This document shows, piece after piece, positions 1-5,925 of a stretch of 9,883 nucleotides of DNA; the first letter of the stretch is position 1, and every line of letters begins with the position of its first letter. The stretch is from assembly GCA_964629975.1 (NCBI GenBank), contig CAZVUN010000113.1, positions 1 to 9,883 on the forward strand. Direction: 5' to 3'. Origin of the DNA: G020354085 sp964629975 (lineage in GTDB: Bacteria > Pseudomonadota > Gammaproteobacteria > Acidiferrobacterales > Sulfurifustaceae). The notes under the pieces are model-generated. The model was not told where the DNA came from, did not search any database, and saw only the letters and a list, made by a program, of their open reading frames with translations. A program made the translations under genes and the position numbers.

Positions 1-351
1 GCGCAACGGCTCGCCCGCCGGCACTGCCCCTGGCACCGCCGGCAGCGGCGCGCCACTGGCCTCGATGCGCCCCGTGACGCCGTCGAGCCGCACGCGTTGC
101 CCGGGTACGAGCTGCGCGGCCTGTGCGGCGCTGACTGCCACCGTCGGGATGCCGTGCGCCAGCAGGCGCAGTGTGGCATGCGAAAACAGCGCCGCGTCCA
201 CCACGATCAGGCCGGCGGGCGGCGGGCCGTGCGCGGGCAGCGTCGCGCCGTGCACGATGAGCAGGTCATCCGTGCTGTGCGCCACCGGCCCGGCGCGCAG
301 CACCCCGCACGCATAGCCCGGCACATACCCGGTTCCATGTACGACCGGCAT
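1..351 (-). CDS. PEP-utilising-enzyme-type phosphohistidine domain protein, N-terminal part only
   Basis: The frame is open from an ATG at 351 to the window edge, giving 117 residues with no stop. The start (MPVVHGTGYVPGYACGVLRAG) resembles the 'spGya.G' opening of PEP-utilising mobile domains. Around residues 48-72 there is a beta-strand then FSHATLRLLAHGIPTVAVS, which fits the T-S-H-A...GIP pattern around the phosphorylated histidine of PEP synthase, pyruvate phosphate dikinase and enzyme I. A following VPGQRVRLDGVTGRIEASG matches the usual domain end. In PEP synthase this domain is central, whereas here it is N-terminal, so the rest of the protein (off the window) may carry the ATP-grasp/PPDK or another partner domain. 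The ATG lies 20 nt after the stop of the preceding gene and has no clear Shine-Dalgarno, unlike the two genes upstream, so it may rely on translational coupling. The substrate cannot be told. The family call is inferred from motifs only. Confidence 0.55.
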   Translation of the reverse strand, partial: MPVVHGTGYVPGYACGVLRAGPVAHSTDDLLIVHGATLPAHGPPPAGLIVVDAALFSHATLRLLAHGIPTVAVSAAQAAQLVPGQRVRLDGVTGRIEASGAPLPAVPGAVPAGEPLR

Positions 352-371
352 CGCGGCGGCGGCACACGCGC

Positions 372-644
372 CTAGTGGCCTTCCTGCTCGCCGACCGGCT
401 CGGCGTCGTGCGTCTGCGGATGGGCCGTGCGCAGACACTCGGCATTCGTGTCCCAGAAGAGCGGCTTTTCGTTCTGCAGCATGAGCAGCATGTTGCGGAA
501 GTCGTCGACATTGAGGTTGCTCACCCAGTAGAGCTCGGTGAGCTTGGCGGCCGCGCGCAGCACGATGCGCCCCACCCCCGGCTTGTCGGGCACGCAGGAG
601 GGGTCCCACTCCGCGTAGTAATTGCCGATCTGCACGATTGCCAT
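372..644 (-). CDS. Hypothetical protein, 90 residues
   Basis: A 90-residue protein that I do not recognise. A perfect AAGGAGG Shine-Dalgarno lies 6 nt before the ATG (644), which makes this a real gene despite its size. It has no signal peptide and no membrane segment. The N-terminal 70 residues look folded and aromatic-rich (GNYYAEWDPSC, ELYWVSN, NEKPLFWDTN); the last 20 are polar with His and Glu (HPQTHDAEPVGEQEGH) and probably flexible. There is a single cysteine early (about residue 17) and another near residue 70. It lies 24 nt after the DUF302-like gene and 20 nt before the phosphohistidine-domain gene, so the three probably share the FNR-type promoter at about 1260-1301. It could be a small partner of one of those proteins; no function is assigned. 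Confidence 0.75.
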   Translation of the reverse strand: MAIVQIGNYYAEWDPSCVPDKPGVGRIVLRAAAKLTELYWVSNLNVDDFRNMLLMLQNEKPLFWDTNAECLRTAHPQTHDAEPVGEQEGH

Positions 645-668
645 GACGGGCCTCCTTGGTTGTTCGCA

Positions 669-1211
669 TCAATTCTTCGGGAAGTCAAAGGCGACACCGG
701 TCTTGATCGCATCGACGATGCGCCTCTCCATGGACTGGCCGAGGTTGCGGATCTTCTTGCTGCGTTCATCTCTGACCAGGTAGGTAGGCCGCACGGTCAC
801 GATGTGCACCACGCGCGGCGACTCCCTGAGGGTGTACGCCACGACCTTGAACGGACACAGCACCGCCCAGTCGAGGTCGGCGTTGAACACCTCGTGATTG
901 AACAGCACCGAGCAGAAATGCACCGCCGTCACGCGCTCGAAGCCGATGACGTTCCACTTCAGTTCGCCGCCCAGCAGGTGGCGGTTGTTCTCGAGGCCCT
1001 TGGCCAGGTCCTCTTCATGGGAGATGAGGAACTGCGCGCGCTCGAGCCCGGACTTGAGATGCTCGAGCACCTGCGCGAAGTCGCCCTTGACCTCGTGGCG
1101 CCACAAGGCGGGGCTGTCGCTGGCCACGACCGCCGTGGCCTCGCCCAACAGAACCGCGAGCGCCAGCAGTGGCGCGCCCAGCAAACGAGAGACGCGGGAC
1201 CGGGTTGGCAT
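669..1211 (-). CDS. Exported DUF302-family protein
   Basis: 180 residues. The ATG at 1211 is chosen over an in-frame ATG at 1253 because AAGGAGGT sits 6 nt upstream and the protein then begins with a normal signal peptide (two Arg, hydrophobic residues 9-22, likely cleavage after Ala30 in AVVA-SD). The mature part has the layout of DUF302: VKGDFAQVLEHLKSGLE, a middle FERVTAVHFCSVLFNHEVF, then CPFKVVAYTLRE with a final strand VVHIVTVRPTYL and a helical C-terminus. DUF302 proteins have no firmly known reaction; the fold is a small alpha/beta domain often found as periplasmic or membrane-linked proteins in sulfur- and metal-using bacteria. Two cysteines (100, 119) occur in the core. It is the first gene after a perfect FNR-type box and is therefore probably induced under low oxygen, together with the next two genes. 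Confidence 0.75.
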   Translation of the reverse strand: MPTRSRVSRLLGAPLLALAVLLGEATAVVASDSPALWRHEVKGDFAQVLEHLKSGLERAQFLISHEEDLAKGLENNRHLLGGELKWNVIGFERVTAVHFCSVLFNHEVFNADLDWAVLCPFKVVAYTLRESPRVVHIVTVRPTYLVRDERSKKIRNLGQSMERRIVDAIKTGVAFDFPKN

Positions 1212-1259
1212 CGCACACCTCCTTGCGCCGTGCGGCGCGCCGCGACATGCCATGCCGAG

Positions 1260-1265
1260 AACTTA
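1260..1265 (-). promoter_or_regulatory. -10 element (TAAGTT) for the DUF302-like gene
   Basis: Read on the minus strand, TAAGTT keeps the three most important -10 positions (TA...T). If the FNR-type box at 1288-1301 is centred at -41.5, the -10 hexamer should fall exactly at 1265-1260 and transcription should start near 1253, giving a leader of about 42 nt. Box, hexamer and gene start thus agree with a class II FNR-activated promoter. This is inferred from spacing; no start site is measured. Confidence 0.5.
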
Positions 1266-1287
1266 GTGCACGGGCCGGGGGACGGCT

Positions 1288-1301
1288 TTGATATGTATCA
1301 A
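1288..1301 (-). promoter_or_regulatory. FNR/ANR-type binding site (perfect TTGAT-N4-ATCAA)
   Basis: The 14-mer TTGATATGTATCAA on the plus strand is a perfect match to the palindromic consensus of FNR, ANR and Dnr (TTGAT, four bases, ATCAA). It lies in a non-coding gap between the nudF stop and the DUF302-like gene, 83 nt upstream of that gene's ATG. FNR-type regulators use an oxygen- or NO-sensitive state to activate at sites centred near -41.5. Which family member acts here cannot be told from the site alone. Confidence 0.75.
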
Positions 1302-1331
1302 GGAGGAAGCCGCAATGCGCGCCGCGCGCCC

Positions 1332-1844
1332 CTAGCCGAGGAGCGGCTGCGCGCGCAACAGCCCGGCGAGCGTCTTGGCGTCGATGATCTCGCCCGCGCG
1401 GGCCATGGCCAGCGCCTCGGCGTACGGGCGCCAATGGACCTCGAACAGCTCGTGCGCTTCCGCCTCGCCGGGGAGCGGTGTCAGGCCGCGCGCCAGAAAC
1501 AGATGAATGACCTCGGTGAACACCCCGGGTGAGCTGACGATGCGGCCGAGCGACTGCCAGTCGCGGGCCCCGATGCCCGCCTCCTCCTGCAGCTCGCGCT
1601 GCGCGGTGGCGAGCGGCGGCTCGCCGGGGTCGAGCTTGCCGGCCGGCAGTTCCCATATCCAGCCGCCCGCCGCGTGGCGGTACTGGCGCAACAGGCACAC
1701 GCGGCCGCCGTCATCGAGCGCCACGACCGCCGCCCCGCCGGGGTGGTGCACGATCTCGAGCTCGACCTCGCGATCGTTCGGCAGGCGCACGCGCTCGAGG
1801 GCGAGCTCGACGATCTTGCCGCGATAGATCACTTTACGCGACAT
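1332..1844 (-). CDS. nudF: Nudix hydrolase, probable ADP-ribose pyrophosphatase
   Basis: 170 residues from the ATG at 1844. A complete Nudix box is present at residues 69-91: G69-x5-E75-x7-R83-E84-L-x-E87-E88-x-G90-I, all metal-binding glutamates kept. Upstream lies the typical NudF N-terminal strand region (VIYRGKIVELALERVRLPNDREVELEI) and HHPGGAAVVAL. NudF-type enzymes hydrolyse ADP-ribose to AMP and ribose 5-phosphate; substrate assignment among Nudix proteins from sequence is only moderately safe. An in-frame GTG at 1862 would add six residues and overlap the end of the SDR gene by 11 nt; neither start has a clear Shine-Dalgarno, and I prefer the ATG because MSRKVIYRG is a usual beginning. 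It is the last gene of the five-gene minus-strand run; no strong terminator was found before the FNR-type box downstream. Confidence 0.88.
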   Translation of the reverse strand: MSRKVIYRGKIVELALERVRLPNDREVELEIVHHPGGAAVVALDDGGRVCLLRQYRHAAGGWIWELPAGKLDPGEPPLATAQRELQEEAGIGARDWQSLGRIVSSPGVFTEVIHLFLARGLTPLPGEAEAHELFEVHWRPYAEALAMARAGEIIDAKTLAGLLRAQPLLG

Positions 1845-1851
1845 GCGCGCG

Positions 1852-2733
1852 TCAGTCGTCACGCCCGGATACGCAGGCGGGCAGACCCTCCGCCAGGGTC
1901 GGGTAGCGCGGCACCACCCCGAGTTCCTCGCGCATGCGCCGGTTGTCGATGCGCTTGGACTCGGCGAGATAGCTCAGCATGCCGGCGTCGATGTGGGTGC
2001 CGGCCTGCGCGCGACTGACCTCGGGCGGCGGCTCGAGACCGAGCGCCTCCGCCACGCGCCGGAAGTAATCGGTCATGGTGCTGGGGTGGCCGTCGGAGAC
2101 GTTGTACACGGCGCCGGCACGACCGCGGTCCATGGCCGCCAGGCAGGCCGCGACCAGATCATCGACGTGCACACGATTGCTCCACGGCGCCTCGTCCTCC
2201 CGCAGCAGCGGCAGGCGCTGCTGCAGTCGCTCGACGGGAAGCCGCTGCGGCCCGTAGATGCCGGGCACACGCAGGATGACGACCGCGCAACCGCTGCGCG
2301 CGGCGAAGGCCCGCAGCTGCTGCTCGGCGTCGAGGCGGCGCCGGGCGCGATCGGCCGCCGGCCTCGGTAGGCGCTCTTCATCCACCCACTCCCCGTGGCA
2401 GTCGCCGTACACGCCGGTGGTGCTGATGTAGACGATGCGCTGCGGCGGGTGTGCCGCGACCGCGGCGAGGAATGCCCTCATGCGGGTGTCGTGCACGCCG
2501 CTCGCGGGCGGTGGCGCGAAGTAGTAGACGCGCCGCGGCGCGCCAACGAGCGTGCGCAGCGAGGCGGGATCGTCGAGGTCGCCGCGCACGGTGTCGAGCC
2601 CGAGCGCCTGCAGCGCCGCCGCCGCGTCGGCCGAGCGCGCCAGTGCCGTCACCGGGGCGCCGCGCGCGCGTTCACGCCGCGCCACGCGCCGCCCGACGTA
2701 GCCGCAGCCGATGATCAGGACCGCATCGGCCAT
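1852..2733 (-). CDS. YeeZ-like NAD(P)-binding epimerase/dehydratase-family (SDR) protein
   Basis: 293 residues. The N-terminus LIIGCGYVGRRVA carries the Rossmann G9-x-G11-x-x-G14 dinucleotide motif, and residues 100-110 (IVYISTTGVYG) match the extended/atypical SDR strand before the active site. The usual Tyr-x3-Lys is not seen after Tyr109 (the +4 residue is His), as in YeeZ-like atypical SDRs, so normal dehydrogenase or epimerase catalysis is doubtful. Later signatures are VVILRVPGIYGPQRLP and the NRVHVDDLVAACLAA / GAVYNVSDGHPSTMTDYF segments typical of the family. The substrate is unknown. The ATG at 2733 lies 19 nt after the rimI stop; only a weak Shine-Dalgarno (GAGCC) is seen. It sits between rimI and nudF on the same strand and is probably co-transcribed. 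Confidence 0.85.
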   Translation of the reverse strand: MADAVLIIGCGYVGRRVARRERARGAPVTALARSADAAAALQALGLDTVRGDLDDPASLRTLVGAPRRVYYFAPPPASGVHDTRMRAFLAAVAAHPPQRIVYISTTGVYGDCHGEWVDEERLPRPAADRARRRLDAEQQLRAFAARSGCAVVILRVPGIYGPQRLPVERLQQRLPLLREDEAPWSNRVHVDDLVAACLAAMDRGRAGAVYNVSDGHPSTMTDYFRRVAEALGLEPPPEVSRAQAGTHIDAGMLSYLAESKRIDNRRMREELGVVPRYPTLAEGLPACVSGRDD

Positions 2734-2752
2734 GGCGGCTCGCGGCGCGCGC

Positions 2753-3217
2753 TCACAGATCGAGCGCGAGGATGATGGCGTCCTCGCGTCCGTGGCGCGC
2801 CGGGTAGTAATTGCGGCGCATGCCGACTTCGCCGAATCCCATGCGCGTGTACAGCCGGTAGGCGGCGTCGTTCGATACGCGCACCTCGAGCAGCGCGGTG
2901 ATTGCGCGCCGCGCGCGCGCCAGCTCGAGCAGATGCGCGACCAGCTCGCGCCCGTAACCGCGCTGCTGGAAGTCGGGGTGCACGCAGATGTTGAGCAGGT
3001 GGCATTCCTGCGCCGCCACCGACATGATGCCGTGGCCGATCACGCCGCGCCCCGCCTCGAGCACCCGGCAGTGATAGCCGACGCGCAGGCAGTCGCGAAA
3101 GATGCCGAGCGTCCACGGGAACTCGTAGGCGGCGCGCTCGTTGGCCAGCACTATGGACAGGTCGTGCTCGGTCATCGGGCGGATGACCGGTGCCGGCAGC
3201 GACACCACCGCGCTCAC
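2753..3217 (-). CDS. rimI: Ribosomal protein bS18 N-terminal alanine acetyltransferase
   Basis: 154 residues from a GTG at 3217. GNAT fold: ICVHPDFQQRGYGRELV holds the acetyl-CoA loop Q84-x-x-G87-x-G89, followed by LLEVRVSNDAAYRLYTRMGF, with the RimI-type glutamate E111, and RRNYYPARHGREDAIILAL, with the tyrosines expected of RimI. RimI acetylates the N-terminal alanine of bS18 and sometimes other proteins. The start is chosen because GTG overlaps the upstream stop as GTGA and has GGAG 8 nt before it; a longer reading from GTG at 3250 would add eleven residues atypical of the family. rimI next to a family 4 uracil-DNA glycosylase is a familiar pairing in proteobacteria; the often-linked tsaB is not in this window. 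Translational coupling to the glycosylase stop is likely. Confidence 0.93.
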   Translation of the reverse strand: MSAVVSLPAPVIRPMTEHDLSIVLANERAAYEFPWTLGIFRDCLRVGYHCRVLEAGRGVIGHGIMSVAAQECHLLNICVHPDFQQRGYGRELVAHLLELARARRAITALLEVRVSNDAAYRLYTRMGFGEVGMRRNYYPARHGREDAIILALDL

Positions 3218-4971
3218 GACGCCGACTCCAGGATCGCCTTGGCGAGACACAGGTCTTCCCAGGCCTTGCGCTTGTCCGCCGGGTTGCGCAGCAGGTAGGC
3301 CGGGTGATACGTGACGATCAGCGGCGTGCCGTGGTAGCTCAGGCGCTGGCCGCGCAGCCTGGCGAGCGGCAGCTCGGTCTTGAGCAGGCTGTGCGCCGCG
3401 TGCCGCCCGAGCGCCACGATCAGGCGCGGCTCAATCAGCTCGATCTGGCGGATCAGGTACGGCTCGCACTGCGCGACCTCGTGCGGCTGCGGATCGCGGT
3501 TGCCGGGAGGGCGGCAGTTGTGCACGACACCACCGGCAGTGACGAAATTGTGCGTCTCCTCCACGTCGATACAGAAGAAGGTCCGGTCCGTACGCGCTTC
3601 GTGGGTGATCTCCTCGACCTCCACGTCGTCGTAGAAAACCATCGCCGCCCCGGCAGACAGTCGAGCGGCATCGAACGGGATGCACCGCTCGACCTGCGGA
3701 TGCAACTTGTAGCGCATCGGGCGAGGGACGAACGGCGCAATGCGCTCGGCAAGCCGCCGGGTGGTCGGTGCATCGAAATACAATCGGCCCCGCAGGGCCT
3801 TCGCCCTCAGCCCGAGCCGCGCCAGGCCGGCCAGCAGAACGGGAAGATCATCCTCGGGGAACCCGCCGGTTGCGATTTCTGCGAGCGGCTGCCGGCCGGC
3901 ACGTATGCGCGTGTAGCCGTCGTCCATGAACCAGAACGCGAGCATTCGCTCGTTCAGCTGCTCGGCTATCCACGCCGGGACGCGCTTCGTGGAGGGATAA
4001 AAATCCCGGCGCAGTATACGCAGGGCGCGATGCGCCCGGGTGCGCACCTGCACTGCCGGATACGTCTTCTCCCCACCCACGACGGCCGCGACGCAGAGCT
4101 CGTCCACCCGCGGGCTTAACTCGCCCAACAGGCTGGCCTTGAACAAGGCATAGTCGCGCTGCCGCGCGCAGTGACTGAACGAGAGCAGCGTGCGGTTGGC
4201 GGCCAAGTGCCCATCACCGAGAAGCGTGCCGCAGACAACGTCGAAGGCCAGCGCGCTCAGCCCCTGTCCCGTGGCGATGCGATCACCGGCGGCGAGCTGT
4301 TCCACAGGCACGTACCCGCGCGGCGTCAGGACTTCGTGGTCCCCCGTGAGCTGGATACAGACCCGGCTCCTGCCGGCATTCTTCGCAGTTCGATAAGTCA
4401 GGCGGAAGACGCGCCGCCCAGCGAGCGGGGACTCGTGCCAGCCGGTAACGCGACGTCGTACCAGTCGTCCCTGCGCATCGACAGCCATCACCTCGCCGTC
4501 GTAGCGCTGTCGCACGATGCGACCGATCCGCTCCCACCTGCCATCACCGAGCTGGACCAGCGCGTCGTACCGCAAGCATTTCAGGACGTTCGCGATGTAC
4601 ACCTCCTCGCGCTTCAAGCCGATGGCGAACAGCATGGCATTGAGCAGCTGCCCGGCGCGGCCCACGAATGGCTCGCCTTGCGCATCTTCGTCCGCGCCCG
4701 GGGCCTCACCCACGAACATCCACTGGGCGCTGCGGTTACCCACACCGAACACGGTTTGCGTGCGTGTGGCGTGCAGGTCGCACCGCGTGCAATCGCGCAC
4801 CGCCTGCTCCAGTGCCGCCCAGTCCATGCCGGCCGTGGCGGTGGGAACGACCGGCGGCGCGGCAGGCGCCGGCGCTGCGGCCGGGACGGGGGCGCGCGGC
4901 GCGCGCAACTGCCAGCGCTGCACGCCCATGGCATCGAGGTACTGGCGGCGCCGGGCCTCGCGCTCGCTCAT
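3214..4971 (-). CDS. udg: Family 4 uracil-DNA glycosylase precursor containing an intein
   Basis: 585-residue precursor; removing the intein (residues 132-485) leaves 231 residues, normal for a family 4 UDG. The enzyme cuts uracil from DNA to start base excision repair and holds a [4Fe-4S] cluster. N-extein: an Ala/Pro-rich linker (residues 24-47), C61-x-x-C64, motif GEAPGADEDAQGEPFVGRAG (88-107) of the uracil pocket, then VYIANVLK. C-extein: CRPPGNRDP, C502 and the second active-site motif HPAYLLRNP (556-564). The four cluster cysteines are C61, C64, C486 and C502, and C486 is the intein's +1 residue. The ATG at 4971 overlaps the upstream NHL gene stop as ATGA; a longer in-frame reading from 5157 lies inside that gene and has a nonsense-like composition, so it is rejected. 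The gene overlaps rimI downstream by GTGA. The frame is continuous with no frameshift, so the protein should be functional after splicing. Confidence 0.95.
   Translation of the reverse strand: MSEREARRRQYLDAMGVQRWQLRAPRAPVPAAAPAPAAPPVVPTATAGMDWAALEQAVRDCTRCDLHATRTQTVFGVGNRSAQWMFVGEAPGADEDAQGEPFVGRAGQLLNAMLFAIGLKREEVYIANVLKCLRYDALVQLGDGRWERIGRIVRQRYDGEVMAVDAQGRLVRRRVTGWHESPLAGRRVFRLTYRTAKNAGRSRVCIQLTGDHEVLTPRGYVPVEQLAAGDRIATGQGLSALAFDVVCGTLLGDGHLAANRTLLSFSHCARQRDYALFKASLLGELSPRVDELCVAAVVGGEKTYPAVQVRTRAHRALRILRRDFYPSTKRVPAWIAEQLNERMLAFWFMDDGYTRIRAGRQPLAEIATGGFPEDDLPVLLAGLARLGLRAKALRGRLYFDAPTTRRLAERIAPFVPRPMRYKLHPQVERCIPFDAARLSAGAAMVFYDDVEVEEITHEARTDRTFFCIDVEETHNFVTAGGVVHNCRPPGNRDPQPHEVAQCEPYLIRQIELIEPRLIVALGRHAAHSLLKTELPLARLRGQRLSYHGTPLIVTYHPAYLLRNPADKRKAWEDLCLAKAILESAS
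3517..4578 (-). mobile_element. Intein with LAGLIDADG homing endonuclease, inserted in udg
   Basis: 354 residues, Cys132 to Asn485 of the precursor, giving VLK|C...HN|CRPP. Block A is CLRYDALVQLGDG with Cys1; block B is LTGDHEVLTPRGYVPVEQLAAGD with the T209-x-x-H212 pair; block F is RTFFCIDVEETHNFV; block G is GGVVHN followed by Cys+1, with penultimate His484 and terminal Asn485. All residues for class 1 splicing are therefore present. The endonuclease region has two LAGLIDADG helices: CGTLLGDGHL (247-256, catalytic D253) and LAFWFMDDGY (344-353, catalytic D351), so homing activity may be intact. Hand counts give about 65% GC over 3541-3840 against about 71% over 3241-3420 of the extein, mildly hinting at separate origin. 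Several extra cysteines (205, 247, 268, 293, 430, 467) lie inside it. Boundaries were checked at codon level: removing 4578-3517 joins AAA (Lys131) to TGC (Cys486). Confidence 0.95.
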
Positions 4972-5840
4972 GGGGTATCGGCGCCGGGCGTTTCCTGCAC
5001 CGCGAGGATGCGGTTGCGCCCCTGCTCCGCCACCAGTACCGTGCCGTTGGGAAGGAACGCGATGCCCTGCGGGGCGTGCAGGCCGGAGACAATCGTCTGC
5101 AATGCGCCATTGCGGTGGCGCAACAGCCGGCCGGGCTCCGCGTCCTCGGTGATCCACAGCGCGCCGTCGGGCGCGAGCTCGATCTGGTCCGGTTCGTCCA
5201 GGTCGTTGGCAACGGTGTCGACATCGGCGTTGCGGTAGGCGAGCACGCGCCCGGTGGCGGTCTCGGCCACGTAGATGGTGCCGTCTTTCGCCACCGCGAT
5301 TCCCTCCGGACGATTGAGCCCGCCCATCATGGTCTCGACCGCGCCGTTGCGCCGGATGCGCACCACCCGTCCGTTGACGCTGTCCTCGGCGACGATCAGC
5401 TCACCGTCGGCGAGCATCTCGATGCCCTCCGGCTTGTTGAGTCTGGCCAGCTCCTGCACGCTGCCGCTCGCGACCTCGAGCCGCAGCACCCGGCCGTCCG
5501 GCACCTCCTCGGTCACATACAGGTACCGCCCGCGTGCGAGCAGACCGTCGGGGCGGTGGAGCCCGCCCAGCACCACCTCGGGTCCGCTCGCCCGCACGCG
5601 CACGATGCGCCCGTTGCCGGAGGAAAGCTCCTGGGTGACGTAAACCTGCCCGTCGGCGGCCACCACGACGTTATCGACGTTGGCGATGTCGTCGGCGTAC
5701 ACACGCAAGCGCCAGCCCTTGGCCGGCTGCACTGCTCCATGCACCGTGCGCTCGGCACCCGCCGCCGGCATGGTTGACGGACCCGAGCCCATCGCGGCGA
5801 GCGCCGCGATCAGCACGGAAACAGTGCGTCCGACAGTCAA
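4968..5840 (-). CDS. Exported six-bladed NHL/SMP-30-like beta-propeller protein
   Basis: 290 residues from a TTG at 5840, chosen because GAGAGG lies 5-6 nt upstream and the product then starts with a compact signal peptide (VGR, hydrophobic VSVLIAALAAMG, likely cleavage near Ala29). A GTG at 5876 would add twelve residues before it. The mature part has six repeats of about 45 residues, each with a '(P)xGI.....DG.(L/I)YV(T/A)E' core: DNVVVAADGQVYVTQE, DGLLARGRYLYVTEE, EGIEMLADGELIVAED, EGIAVAKDGTIYVAET, DQIELAPDGALWITED, QGIAFLPNGTVLVAEQ. This is a six-bladed propeller of the NHL/SMP-30/streptogramin-lyase type, probably periplasmic. Ligand or activity is not deducible. It is the first gene of the run leading into udg, with which it shares an ATGA stop/start overlap; its promoter should lie within 5841-5925, shared with the divergent small gene. 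Confidence 0.85.
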   Translation of the reverse strand: MTVGRTVSVLIAALAAMGSGPSTMPAAGAERTVHGAVQPAKGWRLRVYADDIANVDNVVVAADGQVYVTQELSSGNGRIVRVRASGPEVVLGGLHRPDGLLARGRYLYVTEEVPDGRVLRLEVASGSVQELARLNKPEGIEMLADGELIVAEDSVNGRVVRIRRNGAVETMMGGLNRPEGIAVAKDGTIYVAETATGRVLAYRNADVDTVANDLDEPDQIELAPDGALWITEDAEPGRLLRHRNGALQTIVSGLHAPQGIAFLPNGTVLVAEQGRNRILAVQETPGADTP

Positions 5841-5863
5841 ACTAGCCTCTCCCCTCGCGCCCG

Positions 5864-5892
5864 GTGTCAGGCCCACGTATTGCCGTTATCAT
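5864..5892 (+). promoter_or_regulatory. Candidate promoter for the small membrane protein gene
   Basis: The divergent gap has an AT-rich island, unusual in this GC-rich window. On the plus strand TATCAT (5887-5892, five of six to the -10 consensus) is preceded at 17 nt by GTGTCA (5864-5869, four of six to -35). Transcription would start near 5899 and give a leader of about 27 nt before the GTG. The minus-strand promoter for the NHL gene must lie in the same 85 nt, but I could not fix its elements. Confidence 0.35.
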
Positions 5893-5925
5893 TATTCCAA
5901 CAAATTCACCGGGGAGATAGCCGCC

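Noticed and set aside
1317..1329. GC-only palindrome GCGCGCCGCGCGC after the nudF stop as a terminator
   Set aside because: The repeat leaves almost no loop and has no T-tract; such strings are expected by chance at this GC content.
1300..1335. Plus-strand AAGGAGG followed by ATG and a six-codon frame ending in TAG
   Set aside because: The ribosome site looks good but there is no gene downstream on the plus strand, and the frame runs into the nudF 3' end. Most likely a chance match.
375..1532. Long plus-strand open frame of 385 codons
   Set aside because: It is antisense to four well-supported minus-strand genes with strong Shine-Dalgarno sites. The product is low-complexity, His/Arg/Ala-rich, and has no start signal: the usual artefact of high-GC DNA.
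3218..3250. Longer RimI starting at GTG 3250
   Set aside because: It would overlap udg by 37 nt and add eleven non-family residues. GTG 3217 overlaps the stop as GTGA and has GGAG at good spacing.
3517..4578. Reading the insertion as an assembly error, frameshifted pseudogene or two separate genes
   Set aside because: The frame is continuous, intein blocks A, B, F and G are in order, and removing the segment restores the conserved VLKCRPPGNRDP motif exactly.
4972..5157. N-terminal extension of the glycosylase by 62 residues
   Set aside because: The extension lies wholly inside the NHL gene in another frame, is Arg/Gly/Pro-rich, and is not part of the UDG family. The ATGA overlap start at 4971 fits better.
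4171..5777. Two long plus-strand frames (355 and 369 codons) opposite udg and the NHL gene
   Set aside because: Both are shadows. The opposite strand encodes recognised domain motifs throughout, while these show no family motif or translation signal.
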